Notes: a model not told the origin generated them from the sequence alone. A stretch of 64,000 bases of DNA from Gluconacetobacter tumulisoli (GCF_014174155.1 NZ_JABEQM010000005.1:124001-188000); one strand, 5' to 3'. Positions 1-8,848 are shown, numbered from the stretch's first letter. A program made the numbers and translations.

Positions 1-1251
1 ATCGCCATAGATTTCCGGACGGCGCGGCAGGAAGGGCGCGCCGAAGCAGGTGCTGAAGGTGGCCTGCGGGGTCTTGCCCAGCCCCTTCTCGGTCCCGGCG
101 ATGCGGGCGGTATAGCCCGACAGAAAATGATAGACCGCCTGTTCCGACGTCAGCCGCGACAGCGGCGGCAGCACGCCGAATGCATCGGCCGTCAGCATCA
201 CCACATGGCGCGGCACGCCGCCGCGGCCGTCCGGGCTGGCATTGTCGACAAAATCGATCGGATAGCAGGCCCGCGTATTCTCGGTCAGGCTGCCATCCGC
301 GAAATCGGGAACGCCGTTCCCGTCGGCCACGACATTTTCCAGGACCGCGCCGAAGCGGTGGGATGCATCCCAGATCTCGGGTTCGGCCTCGCGCCGCAGG
401 CCGATCACCTTGGCGTAGCAGCCCCCCTCGAAATTGAAGACCCCGTCCGGGGACCAGCCATGTTCGTCGTCGCCGATCAGGGTCCGAGACGCATCCGACG
501 ACAGGGTGGTCTTGCCGGTGCCCGACAGCCCGAAGAACAGCGCCACCTCGCCATCCGGCCCGATATTGGCCGAGCAATGCATCGGCATCACGTCCTGGTC
601 CGGCAACAGCCAGTTCATGACGGTGAAGATCGATTTCTTGATCTCGCCGGCATATTGGGTACCGGCAATGACGACCAGCCGCTGCGTCAGCGACAGGATG
701 ACGGCGGTCGTGCCGCGCACGCCATGCGCCACCGGGTCCATCGGCAGGTCCGGCGCATGCAGGATCACATAGTCCGGCACGAACGACTCCAGTTCCTCCG
801 CCGGCGGGCGGATGAACATGTTGCGGGCGAACAGGGCATGCCACGCGTGCGTGGTCACCAGCCGGATACGGACGCGATGGCGCGGATCCGCGCCGGCATA
901 CAGGTCCTGGGTGAACAGTTCCTGCCCGTCCAGATAGCCACGCACATGGTCGCAGCACCGCTGGAAGGCATCGATCGACAGGCGCGTATTGATCTCGCCC
1001 CACCAGATATCGGCACTGACGCCCGGTTCGTCGACGATGAACTTGTCCCGCACGGATCGGCCGGTATGCAGGCCGGTCCGTACCATCAGCGCACCGCCCG
1101 ACGACAGGCTGCCCTCGCGCCGGCGGATCGCGATCTCGGTCAGTTCAGGGGCGTGGAGATTGGCATGGACGGGATCGATGCGGCGCAGGCCGGTATCTTT
1201 CAGTGCGCCGTCCGGGCCAGAAGGCCGGAAATCATTATTATTGTTGTTCAT
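1..1251 (-). CDS. pckA: Phosphoenolpyruvate carboxykinase (ATP), 3' end cut by window edge
   Basis: Converts oxaloacetate plus ATP to phosphoenolpyruvate, ADP and CO2, the entry step of gluconeogenesis in the cytoplasm. The 417 codons visible from ATG 1251 cover about three quarters of a ~530-residue enzyme. A kinase P-loop GLSGTGKTTLS lies at residues 241-251, and downstream are the family segments around GDDEHGWSPDGVFNFEGGCYA (residues 260-280) and the LGKTPQATFS stretch near the cut end. The N-terminus starts with a run of five asparagines after Met, which is unusual but in frame. The gene is divergent from a sugar porter, fitting a locus where sugar uptake and gluconeogenesis are oppositely needed. 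Family identity is very secure; the C-terminus is outside the window. Confidence 0.97.
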   Translation of the reverse strand, partial: MNNNNNDFRPSGPDGALKDTGLRRIDPVHANLHAPELTEIAIRRREGSLSSGGALMVRTGLHTGRSVRDKFIVDEPGVSADIWWGEINTRLSIDAFQRCCDHVRGYLDGQELFTQDLYAGADPRHRVRIRLVTTHAWHALFARNMFIRPPAEELESFVPDYVILHAPDLPMDPVAHGVRGTTAVILSLTQRLVVIAGTQYAGEIKKSIFTVMNWLLPDQDVMPMHCSANIGPDGEVALFFGLSGTGKTTLSSDASRTLIGDDEHGWSPDGVFNFEGGCYAKVIGLRREAEPEIWDASHRFGAVLENVVADGNGVPDFADGSLTENTRACYPIDFVDNASPDGRGGVPRHVVMLTADAFGVLPPLSRLTSEQAVYHFLSGYTARIAGTEKGLGKTPQATFSTCFGAPFLPRRPEIYGD

Positions 1252-1509
1252 TTTCCGTTTTCCGAATGTGTCGTTGTCCCGGTCGCTCCCGGGACGCGGC
1301 AGTTTCGCGCGATCAGCATGGCAATTCCCTGACCAACACCCATGCGCACGATCACAAATGCGCGATCTCGACAGGACGTAGCGCGGGGCGAGACAACGCA
1401 GAGCGGAACGAGGAAGGATCGTCCCCTCAGGCGACAATCAAAAAGTTCCCAGGGAATTTCGCCAAAGCAATCAAAAAAATGTTTCGGCGCGACGGCAAAA
1501 CAATATGGT

Positions 1510-1537
1510 TTGATCTTGGTCGAAATTTTTGCATAAT
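1510..1537 (+). promoter_or_regulatory. Candidate promoter of the sugar porter, possibly leaderless
   Basis: TTGATC (1510-1515) and CATAAT (1532-1537) are separated by 16 bases. The predicted transcription start would fall at or beside the ATG at 1544. There is no Shine-Dalgarno sequence before that ATG, so a leaderless message is possible. This is inference from sequence only. Confidence 0.4.
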
Positions 1538-1543
1538 ATTACC

Positions 1544-2902
1544 ATGAGCGAATTAGAACGACCAGAATCAAACCTTATTGTTGATGTCGTGGCCGGAATA
1601 TCAGCTGCCGGCGGCCTGTTGTTTGGATATGATACGGGAATTATTTCCGCCGCCCTGTTGCAGATTTCGCAGCAATTCCATCTGGGCACCGGTGGGCAGC
1701 AGATCGTGACCTCCGCGATCATCGCTGGCGCACTGCTGGGCTGCATGGGCGCCGCCCCCCTGTCGGACCGGGGCGGCCGGCGACGCACCGTCATGGTGGC
1801 CGCCGCGGTCTTCATCGTCGGCACGATCATGGCCTCCCTTGCCGACAGCGTCTGGCTGCTGACGCTCGCGCGGTTCGTGCTGGGGCTGGCCGTGGGCGCG
1901 GCCTCGCAGATCGTGCCGGTCTATATTTCGGAACTGGCCCCTGCCCGGCGGCGCGGACGGCTGGTCGGCATGTTCCAGCTGGCGGTGGTGACGGGGGTGC
2001 TGATCTCGTTCATCGCCGGCTATCTGCTGCGCCATGACAGCTGGCGGATCATGTTCGCCCTGGGCGCCGTGCCCGCCGTCGTGCTGCTGCTGGGCATGGC
2101 CTTCCTGCCCAACAGCCCGCGCTGGCTGGCGATGCGGGGCGATTTCGAGGGCGCGCGCGCCGTCCTGCGCCGGGTGCGCGGCAGCCACCGGCGGGCCGAC
2201 CGCGAATTGCAGGAGATCATCGACGCGCATGACGCCCAGGCGCCGTGGTCCGAACTGGCCCAGCCCTGGGTCCGCCCCGCGCTGGTCGCGGCCGTGGGCA
2301 TCGGCCTGCTGTGCCAGCTGAGCGGGATCAACGCCGTCCTGTATTATGCGCCCACCATCTTCTCGGGCGCCGGCTTCGGCGAAGGCTCGGCGCTGCTGAC
2401 CTCGGTCGCGGTCGGGGTGGCCATGATCGTGGCGACCCTGTTCGGAAGCTGGGCGGTCGAGGCGATCGGGCGGCGCACGCTGATGCTGTGGCTGCTGCCG
2501 GGGGCCAGCCTGGCGCTGTTCGCGCTGTCCGCCCTGTTCCACATGGGCGCCACCAGCGGGCCGAATGCCTGGATGACGGTCGTCGCCCTGCTGGTCTATG
2601 CGATCCTGAATGTCGGCAGCCTGTCGGTCACGATCTGGATCGTCGGCGCCGAAGTCTTCCCCCTGTCCTGCCGCGGCAAGGGCATGAGCCTGGTGGCGGC
2701 ATCCCACTGGGGGGCGGACCTGCTGATTTCACTTACGACCCTGTCGATGGTGCAGGCGTTCGGGGCCGGGGGCACCTTCCTGCTGTTCGCCTGCGTCAAC
2801 GCCTTCGCCTTCTTCTTCGTGTTCCGGTACGTGCCGGAAACCCGCGGACGGTCGCTGGAGGAAATCGAGGATCGCCTGCGTCGCGGCGTGTTCGCCAGAT
2901 AA
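1544..2902 (+). CDS. MFS sugar porter family transporter (sugar:H+ symporter)
   Basis: A 452-residue, 12-helix inner-membrane transporter of the sugar porter family (XylE/GalP/AraE relatives) that would import a monosaccharide with protons. Visible family signatures are GYDTGIIS after the first helix, GGRRRT in the loop between helices 2 and 3, PNSPRWL before the central loop, QLSGINAVLYYAP in helix 7 and VPETRGRSLEEIE at the end. I chose ATG 1544; a TTG at 1529 is also in frame, but neither start has a clear ribosome-binding site. The gene is divergent from pckA. The exact sugar cannot be read from sequence. Confidence 0.93.
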   Translation: MSELERPESNLIVDVVAGISAAGGLLFGYDTGIISAALLQISQQFHLGTGGQQIVTSAIIAGALLGCMGAAPLSDRGGRRRTVMVAAAVFIVGTIMASLADSVWLLTLARFVLGLAVGAASQIVPVYISELAPARRRGRLVGMFQLAVVTGVLISFIAGYLLRHDSWRIMFALGAVPAVVLLLGMAFLPNSPRWLAMRGDFEGARAVLRRVRGSHRRADRELQEIIDAHDAQAPWSELAQPWVRPALVAAVGIGLLCQLSGINAVLYYAPTIFSGAGFGEGSALLTSVAVGVAMIVATLFGSWAVEAIGRRTLMLWLLPGASLALFALSALFHMGATSGPNAWMTVVALLVYAILNVGSLSVTIWIVGAEVFPLSCRGKGMSLVAASHWGADLLISLTTLSMVQAFGAGGTFLLFACVNAFAFFFVFRYVPETRGRSLEEIEDRLRRGVFAR

Positions 2903-2933
2903 GGGGCAGCCGGACATACTGTCCGCCGAATCC

Positions 2934-2961
2934 GGGGCCGTCTGCCGTTGCAGGCGGCCCC
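2934..2961. terminator. Bidirectional stem-loop between convergent genes
   Basis: GGGGCCGTCTGC (2934-2945) pairs with GCAGGCGGCCCC (2950-2961) across a CGTT loop, with one T-G pair. It sits between the convergent ends of the sugar porter (2902) and the M81 hydrolase (2969), so it could end transcription from both sides. No long T tract follows on either strand. Confidence 0.6.
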
Positions 2962-2968
2962 CGGCGCA

Positions 2969-4456
2969 TCAGGATGCCGTCGCACCCCCGTGCGGATCGT
3001 CGATCCTGGGCCAGATCTCGCGCCGCAGGCGGGTGTAATTGGTCTGCAGCGGGTCGGACGGGTACTGCGTCCCGGCGTCGACATACAGGATCTCGGCCGC
3101 CTGGGGCCGGAACGCGGCGTAGAAATGGTTGGTCGATTTGACGATCACATAACGCTTCGCCGCCATGTCGACCCCCAGATTGGCAAAGATATCAGGATCG
3201 AAGGTCTGCGTCCTGTTGGTGTTCAGGATGACGTCGATCCGGCTGCCGCACAGGCGCACCACCGCCGTCGGCCCCAACGGTACGCGGCTGCTGCCGAAGC
3301 TCTGCCACGATTGCTCGACGGCGCGGATCACCTCGACCTCGGCGTCGATCGGCTCGCCGCCGTCGGGACCGGATTTGCCGCCGAAGCGCAAGCTGATCCG
3401 CGCGCCCTCGCCCGCCGCACGGCAGAACACCACAGCCATGGGGTCCCAGATCGTCGCCACCCCGATATCGTCCAGCCCGGCCGCCATCATCGCCCGAAGG
3501 ATCAGCGTCCCGTCGCCCGCGACACCGCCGCCGGGATTGTCCCAGATATCCGCCAGCACCACCGGCCGGTCGGGATGACGGGCCGCGATCGCCCGTGCGT
3601 CGCGCAGGGCGGCGGGGATGTCATGCTGGCGCATGCGCGTGGTGCCGCGAAGCCCGAAGACCTCCAGCCCCAGGCGCCGTGCCAATGCAGATCCGGCCGC
3701 CGGATCGCCATCGGTCACGACGGCGACCTGCGTGCCCAGTTCCGGGACGTCGCCGGCCAGGAAGCCATGGATCAGCGACACCGACAGGATGCCATCCTGT
3801 CCCTCCTGGGCCTTCAGCCGATCGACAAAGCCGCGAATCGGTTCCTGGCTGGTCGGCAGGATGTCGATCATCCGGCAATCGAAGGTTGAAATGACCGGGC
3901 GGATTTCACCCCGGGCCGCGCGCACCACCAGATCGACAACCTGTTCGGCGCGTTCGACGAAATCGGTATGGGGAAATTCCAGGAAGGCGTTCAGCACGTC
4001 CAGGCTGCGCACGCGCAGCGCCGTCAGGTGGCTGTGCGGGTCGAAGGTGGCACCCACCACGACATCCGGCCCCACGATGGCGCGAACCCGCGCCAGCAGG
4101 TCGCCCTCGCAATCGTCATAGCCCTGCGCGACCATCGCGCCATGCAGGCCCATCACCACCGCATCGACCGGCAGCGCGACGCGCAGCTGGTCCAGAATCT
4201 CGTCGCGCAGGGCCTCGTACGTCTGGCGCTGCACCAGGCCGCCGGGCTCTGCCCAGGTGGCGGTGCCCTCGACAAGGGTGAAGCCTTCGGCCACCGCACG
4301 ATCGCGCAGGACGACGAACGCGGCCGAGCACAGGGTGGGGGCCGGCGGATGCTGCCCCGGCGGCGCGTAGAAGGCGGAATCGAAACACGCCCGGTCGGTC
4401 GGCACCGGTGAGAACGTGTTGGTCTCGGTCGCCAGGGAGGCCACGAAAACCCTCAT
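2969..4456 (-). CDS. M81 family metallohydrolase (MlrC-like)
   Basis: A 495-residue member of the M81 family, whose founder MlrC cleaves linear microcystin peptides; most members act on unknown amide-like substrates. Seen here: ETNTFSP at residues 11-17, GLHGAMV at 103-109, DCEGDL at 115-120, FDPHSH at 138-143 as a likely metal-site segment, then DNPGGG and KSTNHFYAAF in the second half. There is no signal peptide, so it is probably cytoplasmic. It is the last gene of a minus-strand run and begins 12 bases after the RidA gene. By context it probably hydrolyses an amide or related bond in the compound handled by the neighbouring PLP enzymes. Microcystin as substrate is not implied. Confidence 0.85.
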   Translation of the reverse strand: MRVFVASLATETNTFSPVPTDRACFDSAFYAPPGQHPPAPTLCSAAFVVLRDRAVAEGFTLVEGTATWAEPGGLVQRQTYEALRDEILDQLRVALPVDAVVMGLHGAMVAQGYDDCEGDLLARVRAIVGPDVVVGATFDPHSHLTALRVRSLDVLNAFLEFPHTDFVERAEQVVDLVVRAARGEIRPVISTFDCRMIDILPTSQEPIRGFVDRLKAQEGQDGILSVSLIHGFLAGDVPELGTQVAVVTDGDPAAGSALARRLGLEVFGLRGTTRMRQHDIPAALRDARAIAARHPDRPVVLADIWDNPGGGVAGDGTLILRAMMAAGLDDIGVATIWDPMAVVFCRAAGEGARISLRFGGKSGPDGGEPIDAEVEVIRAVEQSWQSFGSSRVPLGPTAVVRLCGSRIDVILNTNRTQTFDPDIFANLGVDMAAKRYVIVKSTNHFYAAFRPQAAEILYVDAGTQYPSDPLQTNYTRLRREIWPRIDDPHGGATAS

Positions 4457-4468
4457 AACCGGTCCTCC

Positions 4469-4837
4469 TCAGGCGCCCGACGGCTTGTAGGCAACGGCCT
4501 CGATTTCCACCCTGATGTCGATCATCAGCCCGGCCTCGATGGTCGTGCGCGCCGGCGGCTCGATTGGGAAATACGCCGCATAGGCGGCATTGAACGCGGC
4601 GAAATCTCCGGCATCGGTCAGGATCGCGAAGGTCTTGACCACGTCGGACATCGCGCAACCCGCCAGCGCCAGCGCCGCCGCGACATTGTCCAGCACCACA
4701 CGCGTCTGCTCCGCCACGTCGGCGCCGACGATCGCACCATCGCGGACCGGCACCTGGCCGGAGACGTAGACGAAATCGCCCGCCCGCACCGCAGGCGACA
4801 GCGGCACATGGGCCGCACCATAGGCTATCCTGCTCAT
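4469..4837 (-). CDS. RidA family enamine/imine deaminase
   Basis: A 122-residue cytoplasmic protein of the RidA/YjgF family, which as a trimer hydrolyses reactive 2-aminoacrylate and related imines released by PLP enzymes. The family core VSGQVP lies at residues 25-30, and the catalytic arginine is present as R97 in PPARTTI. It sits 49 bases downstream of a D-serine dehydratase-fold gene. That order makes chemical sense, because beta-elimination from a hydroxy amino acid produces exactly the enamine/imine that RidA clears. The family is secure; the substrate is inferred from context. Confidence 0.92.
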   Translation of the reverse strand: MSRIAYGAAHVPLSPAVRAGDFVYVSGQVPVRDGAIVGADVAEQTRVVLDNVAAALALAGCAMSDVVKTFAILTDAGDFAAFNAAYAAYFPIEPPARTTIEAGLMIDIRVEIEAVAYKPSGA

Positions 4838-4886
4838 GCCATCGAATCCTTCCTTTTCATGTCGTCGATCTTGGAAATCAGGTCCG

Positions 4887-5948
4887 TCAGGTCACGCAGC
4901 CGCGGGCGGCCACGGGAACGGCATCCAGCACTGTGTCCCCCGACACGAAATAGACGCGGTCGAACATGTTGCTGACGACGCAGGCGTGGTTGGGCACGAT
5001 CCGGACACGCTCGCCCAGCGCCGGCAGAACCTCCGCGTCGGCCTGGATCACGCCGTGCTCCTCGCTCAACGCATCGACCCGCGCCGACGGGCACGACAGG
5101 ACATGACCGAACCCGTCCAAGCCCAGAAGGTCGCTGGTCAGCGTCTTGGTGCCCGCGTCCAGCACCGCGCGCGTCTCGGACGGGCGGCTGACGACCGTGG
5201 CCTGCACCGTCAGCGCGCACTCGTCCAGCGTCGCCGCCCCGGCGGCAACCTGCGAGCGGTCCATATAGATGTAGGTCCCCGGCCGATATTCGGTCACGCC
5301 CGGCACCAGGTGGGCGCGCCACATGTCAGGCGTGCCGCCGCTGGACACCACCGGCACCGCCATCCCCGCCCGCGCGAACAGATCCAGCGCGCCCGCGATC
5401 CACGCCGCGGTCTGTTCGGTGCCGCCAGCCTTGGGATAGGTCATCAGGCCGCCGAACCGCGCATGCGACGCCCCCTCCAGCCGGCGCGCCAGGTCCAGTG
5501 CCGCATCGGCCGTGGCGACGCCGCAGCGTCCGGCCCCGGTGTCGCATTCGACCAGTACCGTCAGCGTCACGTCCGCCGCCCGCGCCGCGTCGATATAACC
5601 GCTGACGGTGTAGGCGCTGTCGGCCGCGACCGACAGGGTGATGCGCCGCGCCAGCGCGGTTAGGCGCGACAGCTTGTCGGCGCCGACAATATTGTAGCTG
5701 ATGAAAATATCCGACAGGCCCGCGTCGGCCATCACCTCGGCCTCGCTCAGCTTCTGGCAGGTGATGCCGCAGGCGCCCAATTCCACCTGCAGGCGCGCCA
5801 GCGCCGGGACCTTGTGCGTCTTGATATGCGGACGCAGCCGCAGCCCATGCGTGTCGGCATAATCCTGCGCCCGCCGCAGGTTGGCGCGGACACGGTCGAT
5901 ATCGATCAGGACCGACGGTGTCGCGAGTTTGTCAATTGTCAGGGACAT
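4887..5948 (-). CDS. D-serine dehydratase / D-threonine aldolase-fold PLP enzyme
   Basis: A 353-residue fold-type III (alanine racemase-like) PLP enzyme. RPHIKTHK at residues 39-46 carries the PLP lysine, most likely K43. Near the C-terminus PNHACVVSN gives a metal pair H321-x-C323. In the family a His-x-Cys zinc pair is described for D-serine dehydratases such as the chicken enzyme, while D-threonine aldolases have His-x-Asp, so dehydratase chemistry is favoured here. D-glucosaminate dehydratase activity is also reported for this family. The gene lies between a GntP permease and RidA on the same strand. Cytoplasmic. The exact D-amino acid is unknown. Confidence 0.85.
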   Translation of the reverse strand: MSLTIDKLATPSVLIDIDRVRANLRRAQDYADTHGLRLRPHIKTHKVPALARLQVELGACGITCQKLSEAEVMADAGLSDIFISYNIVGADKLSRLTALARRITLSVAADSAYTVSGYIDAARAADVTLTVLVECDTGAGRCGVATADAALDLARRLEGASHARFGGLMTYPKAGGTEQTAAWIAGALDLFARAGMAVPVVSSGGTPDMWRAHLVPGVTEYRPGTYIYMDRSQVAAGAATLDECALTVQATVVSRPSETRAVLDAGTKTLTSDLLGLDGFGHVLSCPSARVDALSEEHGVIQADAEVLPALGERVRIVPNHACVVSNMFDRVYFVSGDTVLDAVPVAARGCVT

Positions 5949-5970
5949 GAATGGTTTCTCCAGCCCCGGC

Positions 5971-5995
5971 CGTCACCCGGCCCGCCCGGGTGACG
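5971..5995 (-). promoter_or_regulatory. Intercistronic stem-loop between GntP and the PLP enzyme
   Basis: CGTCACCCGG (5971-5980) and CCGGGTGACG (5986-5995) form a perfect 10-bp stem with a five-base loop, inside the 179-base gap between the GntP stop and the next start. It may act as an attenuator or as a 3'-end stabiliser that sets different expression for permease and enzyme. No T tract follows it. Confidence 0.5.
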
Positions 5996-6127
5996 CCTCC
6001 CTGGGCGTCAGCAGTGCTCGCGTCAGAATCGACATCTCATGCGACAAGGGTTCCGTATCTACAGGTTCGGAAAGGCGATCATTCGCTGAATCGCCCCGAA
6101 ATTCCGACCAGATTCGAAATAATCCTG

Positions 6128-7465
6128 TTAAAACATGGATAGAATGCAGACAGACCCCAGGACCATCAACGAGATGATGGTTTCGATCACCGACCATGTC
6201 AGCAGGGTCTGCGTCACCGACAGGCCAAGATATTCCTTGATCTGCCAGAATACCGGGTCGGTCACCGGTCCGAACGCGACCGATCCTGCCCCGGTGGCCA
6301 GCACCAGCAACGCCGGCTGCGTGCCGCCCACCTGCAGAAAGACGGGGGCGAGAATGTTCGCCGCCGTGCTCATCGCCACCGTGGCCGAGCCGGTGGCCAG
6401 GCGCACGATCGCCGCAAGGCCCCAGCCCATCAGCAGCATCGAGGCGTGCATCCTGACAGCAACGCCGGTCAGAACGGAGGAAATGCCCGTGTCGATCAGG
6501 GCGCGTCCGAAGCCACCGCCCGCCCCCACAAGCAGGACGACGAAGGCGATGGGCCCCAGGCTGCTGTGCAGATAGTACGCCAGGACCTTTCCCTTCATCC
6601 CCCGGGCAAGGCCCAGCACCACGCAGGCGAAGACCGTCGACAGCGCCAGCGCGATATCGGTATTGCCGACAACCTGCCCTACACGTGCGACCGGGCCGTC
6701 CGTCGAACCGACACGCTGCATCATCGCGCCGCCCAAGATCAGCAGGACCGGCATCAGCACCGACAGCAGGCTGACGGCGAACGAAGGCGGCGTCCCCGAT
6801 GTATCGCGCTCCAGAAACTGATTTTCCAGGGACGATGTGCCCGTCATGCGCAAACGGGGCACGACGAGCCGGGCGAATAGCGGCCCTGCGACCACCGCCG
6901 TGGGGATCATGACCAGCAAGCCGGTCATGATGGTCCGGCCGATGTTCGCCTGATACGCCTGCACGGCAAGCATGATGGCCGGATGCGGCGGCATCAGCGC
7001 ATGGGCGATCGACAGGCTGGACGCCAGAGGCAGCGCCGCCATCAGGATGGGCCGTCCCGCCCGCCGGGCGGCAACGAAGGCCAGCGGCGCCAGCAGCACG
7101 AAGCCCACGTCGAAGAAGACCGGCAGCCCCACCACTAGCCCGATGACGGTCATCGCCCAATGGATGTTCCGGGCCCCGAACAGGCGGATCAGCGTATCGG
7201 CGATTCGGTCCGCGGCGCCGGATTCCGCCACGATCCGGCCCATCATGGTGCCGAAGGCGATGATGAAGGCGATATGGCCCAGGGCATGGCCGGCTCCGGC
7301 CTCGAAGGAGGCGACGCCGGCCGCCGGCCCCTGGCCCGCCGCCAGCGCGACCGCGACGGACACCCCGAACAGGACCAGCAGCGGTTCGCAGCGGAATCGG
7401 GCAATCAGCACGATGATCGCCGCGATGGAGAAGACGCCCAGGAAGACGGCATAGCCGACAGTCAT
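6128..7465 (-). CDS. GntP family permease (gluconate / D-serine type)
   Basis: A 445-residue inner-membrane symporter of the GntP family, which includes gluconate and D-serine (DsdX) carriers. Family features are visible: GRIVAESGAADRIA, GLPVFFDVGFVLLAP, a PPHPA segment in the middle, and FGPVTDPVFW near the end, with roughly a dozen hydrophobic segments. It is followed by the D-serine dehydratase-like enzyme, RidA and the M81 hydrolase, and preceded by a SelA-like PLP enzyme, so it probably imports the substrate of this cluster. A hydroxylated acid or amino acid is likely. Gluconate itself cannot be excluded. Confidence 0.9.
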   Translation of the reverse strand: MTVGYAVFLGVFSIAAIIVLIARFRCEPLLVLFGVSVAVALAAGQGPAAGVASFEAGAGHALGHIAFIIAFGTMMGRIVAESGAADRIADTLIRLFGARNIHWAMTVIGLVVGLPVFFDVGFVLLAPLAFVAARRAGRPILMAALPLASSLSIAHALMPPHPAIMLAVQAYQANIGRTIMTGLLVMIPTAVVAGPLFARLVVPRLRMTGTSSLENQFLERDTSGTPPSFAVSLLSVLMPVLLILGGAMMQRVGSTDGPVARVGQVVGNTDIALALSTVFACVVLGLARGMKGKVLAYYLHSSLGPIAFVVLLVGAGGGFGRALIDTGISSVLTGVAVRMHASMLLMGWGLAAIVRLATGSATVAMSTAANILAPVFLQVGGTQPALLVLATGAGSVAFGPVTDPVFWQIKEYLGLSVTQTLLTWSVIETIISLMVLGSVCILSMF

Positions 7466-7489
7466 ACACCGGTTAATCCATAATAATAT

Positions 7490-7507
7490 AACAACGTCCG
7501 TTATTAG
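7490..7507. promoter_or_regulatory. Near-palindrome upstream of the GntP gene
   Basis: TAACAACGTCCGTTATTA is an 18-base near-perfect inverted repeat (one mismatched pair) about 25 bases upstream of the GntP start, in an AT-rich patch between two minus-strand genes. It could be an operator for the local IclR regulator. Inference only. Confidence 0.35.
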
Positions 7508-7563
7508 ATATCATGGATCCATTTCACTTTCGTGCCAAGCCGAAAGGACCGATGCGACGGCAA

Positions 7564-8757
7564 TCAGTCCGGCCAGCGCATCAACGCCGCGATGCGCCGG
7601 TCTGCCCGCGCGGCGAAGGGGGTGAAGATGCCGTGGGGATGGGCCGCCGCCCGCCGCAGTTCGTCGGCCAGCCGGCGGGCCACGATCGCCGCCTGTCCCG
7701 GATGCAGATTGCAGGGGTCGAGGTGAAAATGACCCAGTTCCAGTTCGTGGTCGCGCACCATCACCGCCGGGTCGCCCGCCGCCAGCGCGTCGGCCAGATC
7801 CCACGCGGTGATGCGGGCCTGAGCCGGCTGGACCGATATTTTCAACCGGTCGAGCGGATTGCCGGTCGGATCGGGCTCGCTACAGGTCTGCACGCCTGCG
7901 AACGGCGCCAGCGCCTGCTGCCAGGACGACAGGATGTCGGCCTCGCGCGCACGGATCGCGGCGTGGTCGCGCAAGCCCCATGCGCGCAGGGCGGCAATCA
8001 GCCCGGCAATGCCTTCCTTGCCCACCTTCATGCCCCGGCCGATTCCCAGATTTTGCAGGAAGAGGTCGCGGACCAGCCTCCGCCGCCCGGCGACGAGGCC
8101 CGAGGTCGGACCGCCGAGAAATTTATGGCCCGAATAGACGACCAGATCGGCGCCCGCCGCGACGAAGCGCCGCAGGTCATATTCCGACGCCGCATCGACG
8201 ATGACGGGCACGCCGCATGCATGCGCGACATCCAGCACCGTCTCCAGCGCCGGCAGCCCGTACTGCACCGTGTGATGGGATACGACGAACAGCAGGGCGG
8301 CCGTTCGTTCGGTGATCGCGCCATCCAGGTGATAACGCTGCGCCGACGTCACCTGGCCGGCCAGGACGACCCGCGCGCCGGACAGGCGCACGGTCTGTTC
8401 GACCGGCGCGCCGAAATTGACCGCGTGCCCCGCCAGCAATACGACCTCATCGCGCAATCCGGTCGTCACGGGCAGGCGCTCGATGGCCGCAAGGTCCCCA
8501 CCGGTCATGCAGGCCGCGACGGCCAGCGTGATCCCGGCGGCGCAGGACGCGGTGACGCACCCGGCCTCGGCCCCCGTCGCGTCGGCGATGGCGGCGCTCG
8601 CCTTGCGTTGCAGGTCGTTGATATCGACGAAACATGGCAGGATCGCCTCCGCGGCGCGGACTACCTCCGGAACCGCGATCGAGGCGCCGAGCCCTGTCAT
8701 GGTGCCCGAGACGTTGACAAGCGGGCGAAGCCCGAAATCCTCAAGCCTATCGTCCAT
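7564..8757 (-). CDS. SelA-like PLP-dependent lyase (DgaE-type family)
   Basis: A 397-residue fold-type I PLP enzyme of the family that includes selenocysteine synthase SelA and D-glucosaminate-6-phosphate ammonia-lyase DgaE. The PLP lysine is in YSGHKFLGGPTSG. The N-terminus LRPLVNVSGTMTGLG is typical of SelA-like lyases rather than true SelA. I chose ATG 8757, preceded by GGGA, over an in-frame start 75 bases upstream. No selB, selD or tRNA-Sec is nearby, so a role in catabolism is more likely than in selenocysteine synthesis. It is first in a minus-strand run with GntP, the D-serine dehydratase-like enzyme, RidA and M81, and divergent from an IclR regulator. Confidence 0.82.
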   Translation of the reverse strand: MDDRLEDFGLRPLVNVSGTMTGLGASIAVPEVVRAAEAILPCFVDINDLQRKASAAIADATGAEAGCVTASCAAGITLAVAACMTGGDLAAIERLPVTTGLRDEVVLLAGHAVNFGAPVEQTVRLSGARVVLAGQVTSAQRYHLDGAITERTAALLFVVSHHTVQYGLPALETVLDVAHACGVPVIVDAASEYDLRRFVAAGADLVVYSGHKFLGGPTSGLVAGRRRLVRDLFLQNLGIGRGMKVGKEGIAGLIAALRAWGLRDHAAIRAREADILSSWQQALAPFAGVQTCSEPDPTGNPLDRLKISVQPAQARITAWDLADALAAGDPAVMVRDHELELGHFHLDPCNLHPGQAAIVARRLADELRRAAAHPHGIFTPFAARADRRIAALMRWPD

Positions 8758-8848
8758 GATCGTTCCCAATGGGCCCGTGCGCAAAATCCCGCCGGCTCCG
8801 GTCCGGGGGTTCTTGGGTCCAGAGCTCCTCAATTCTGGTATCTATGGT

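Noticed and set aside
127-1332. Long plus-strand open frame opposite pckA
   Set aside because: It is antisense to a perfectly conserved PEP carboxykinase, has no family similarity, and its Arg/Gln/His-rich composition is typical of GC-rich shadow frames.
2969-4456. Microcystin degradation gene mlrC
   Set aside because: There is no mlrA or mlrB, and the neighbours concern amino acid-type substrates; M81 membership alone does not imply that function.
7564-8757. True selenocysteine synthase SelA
   Set aside because: No selB, selD or selenocysteine tRNA is near, and the N-terminus fits the catabolic SelA-like lyases better.
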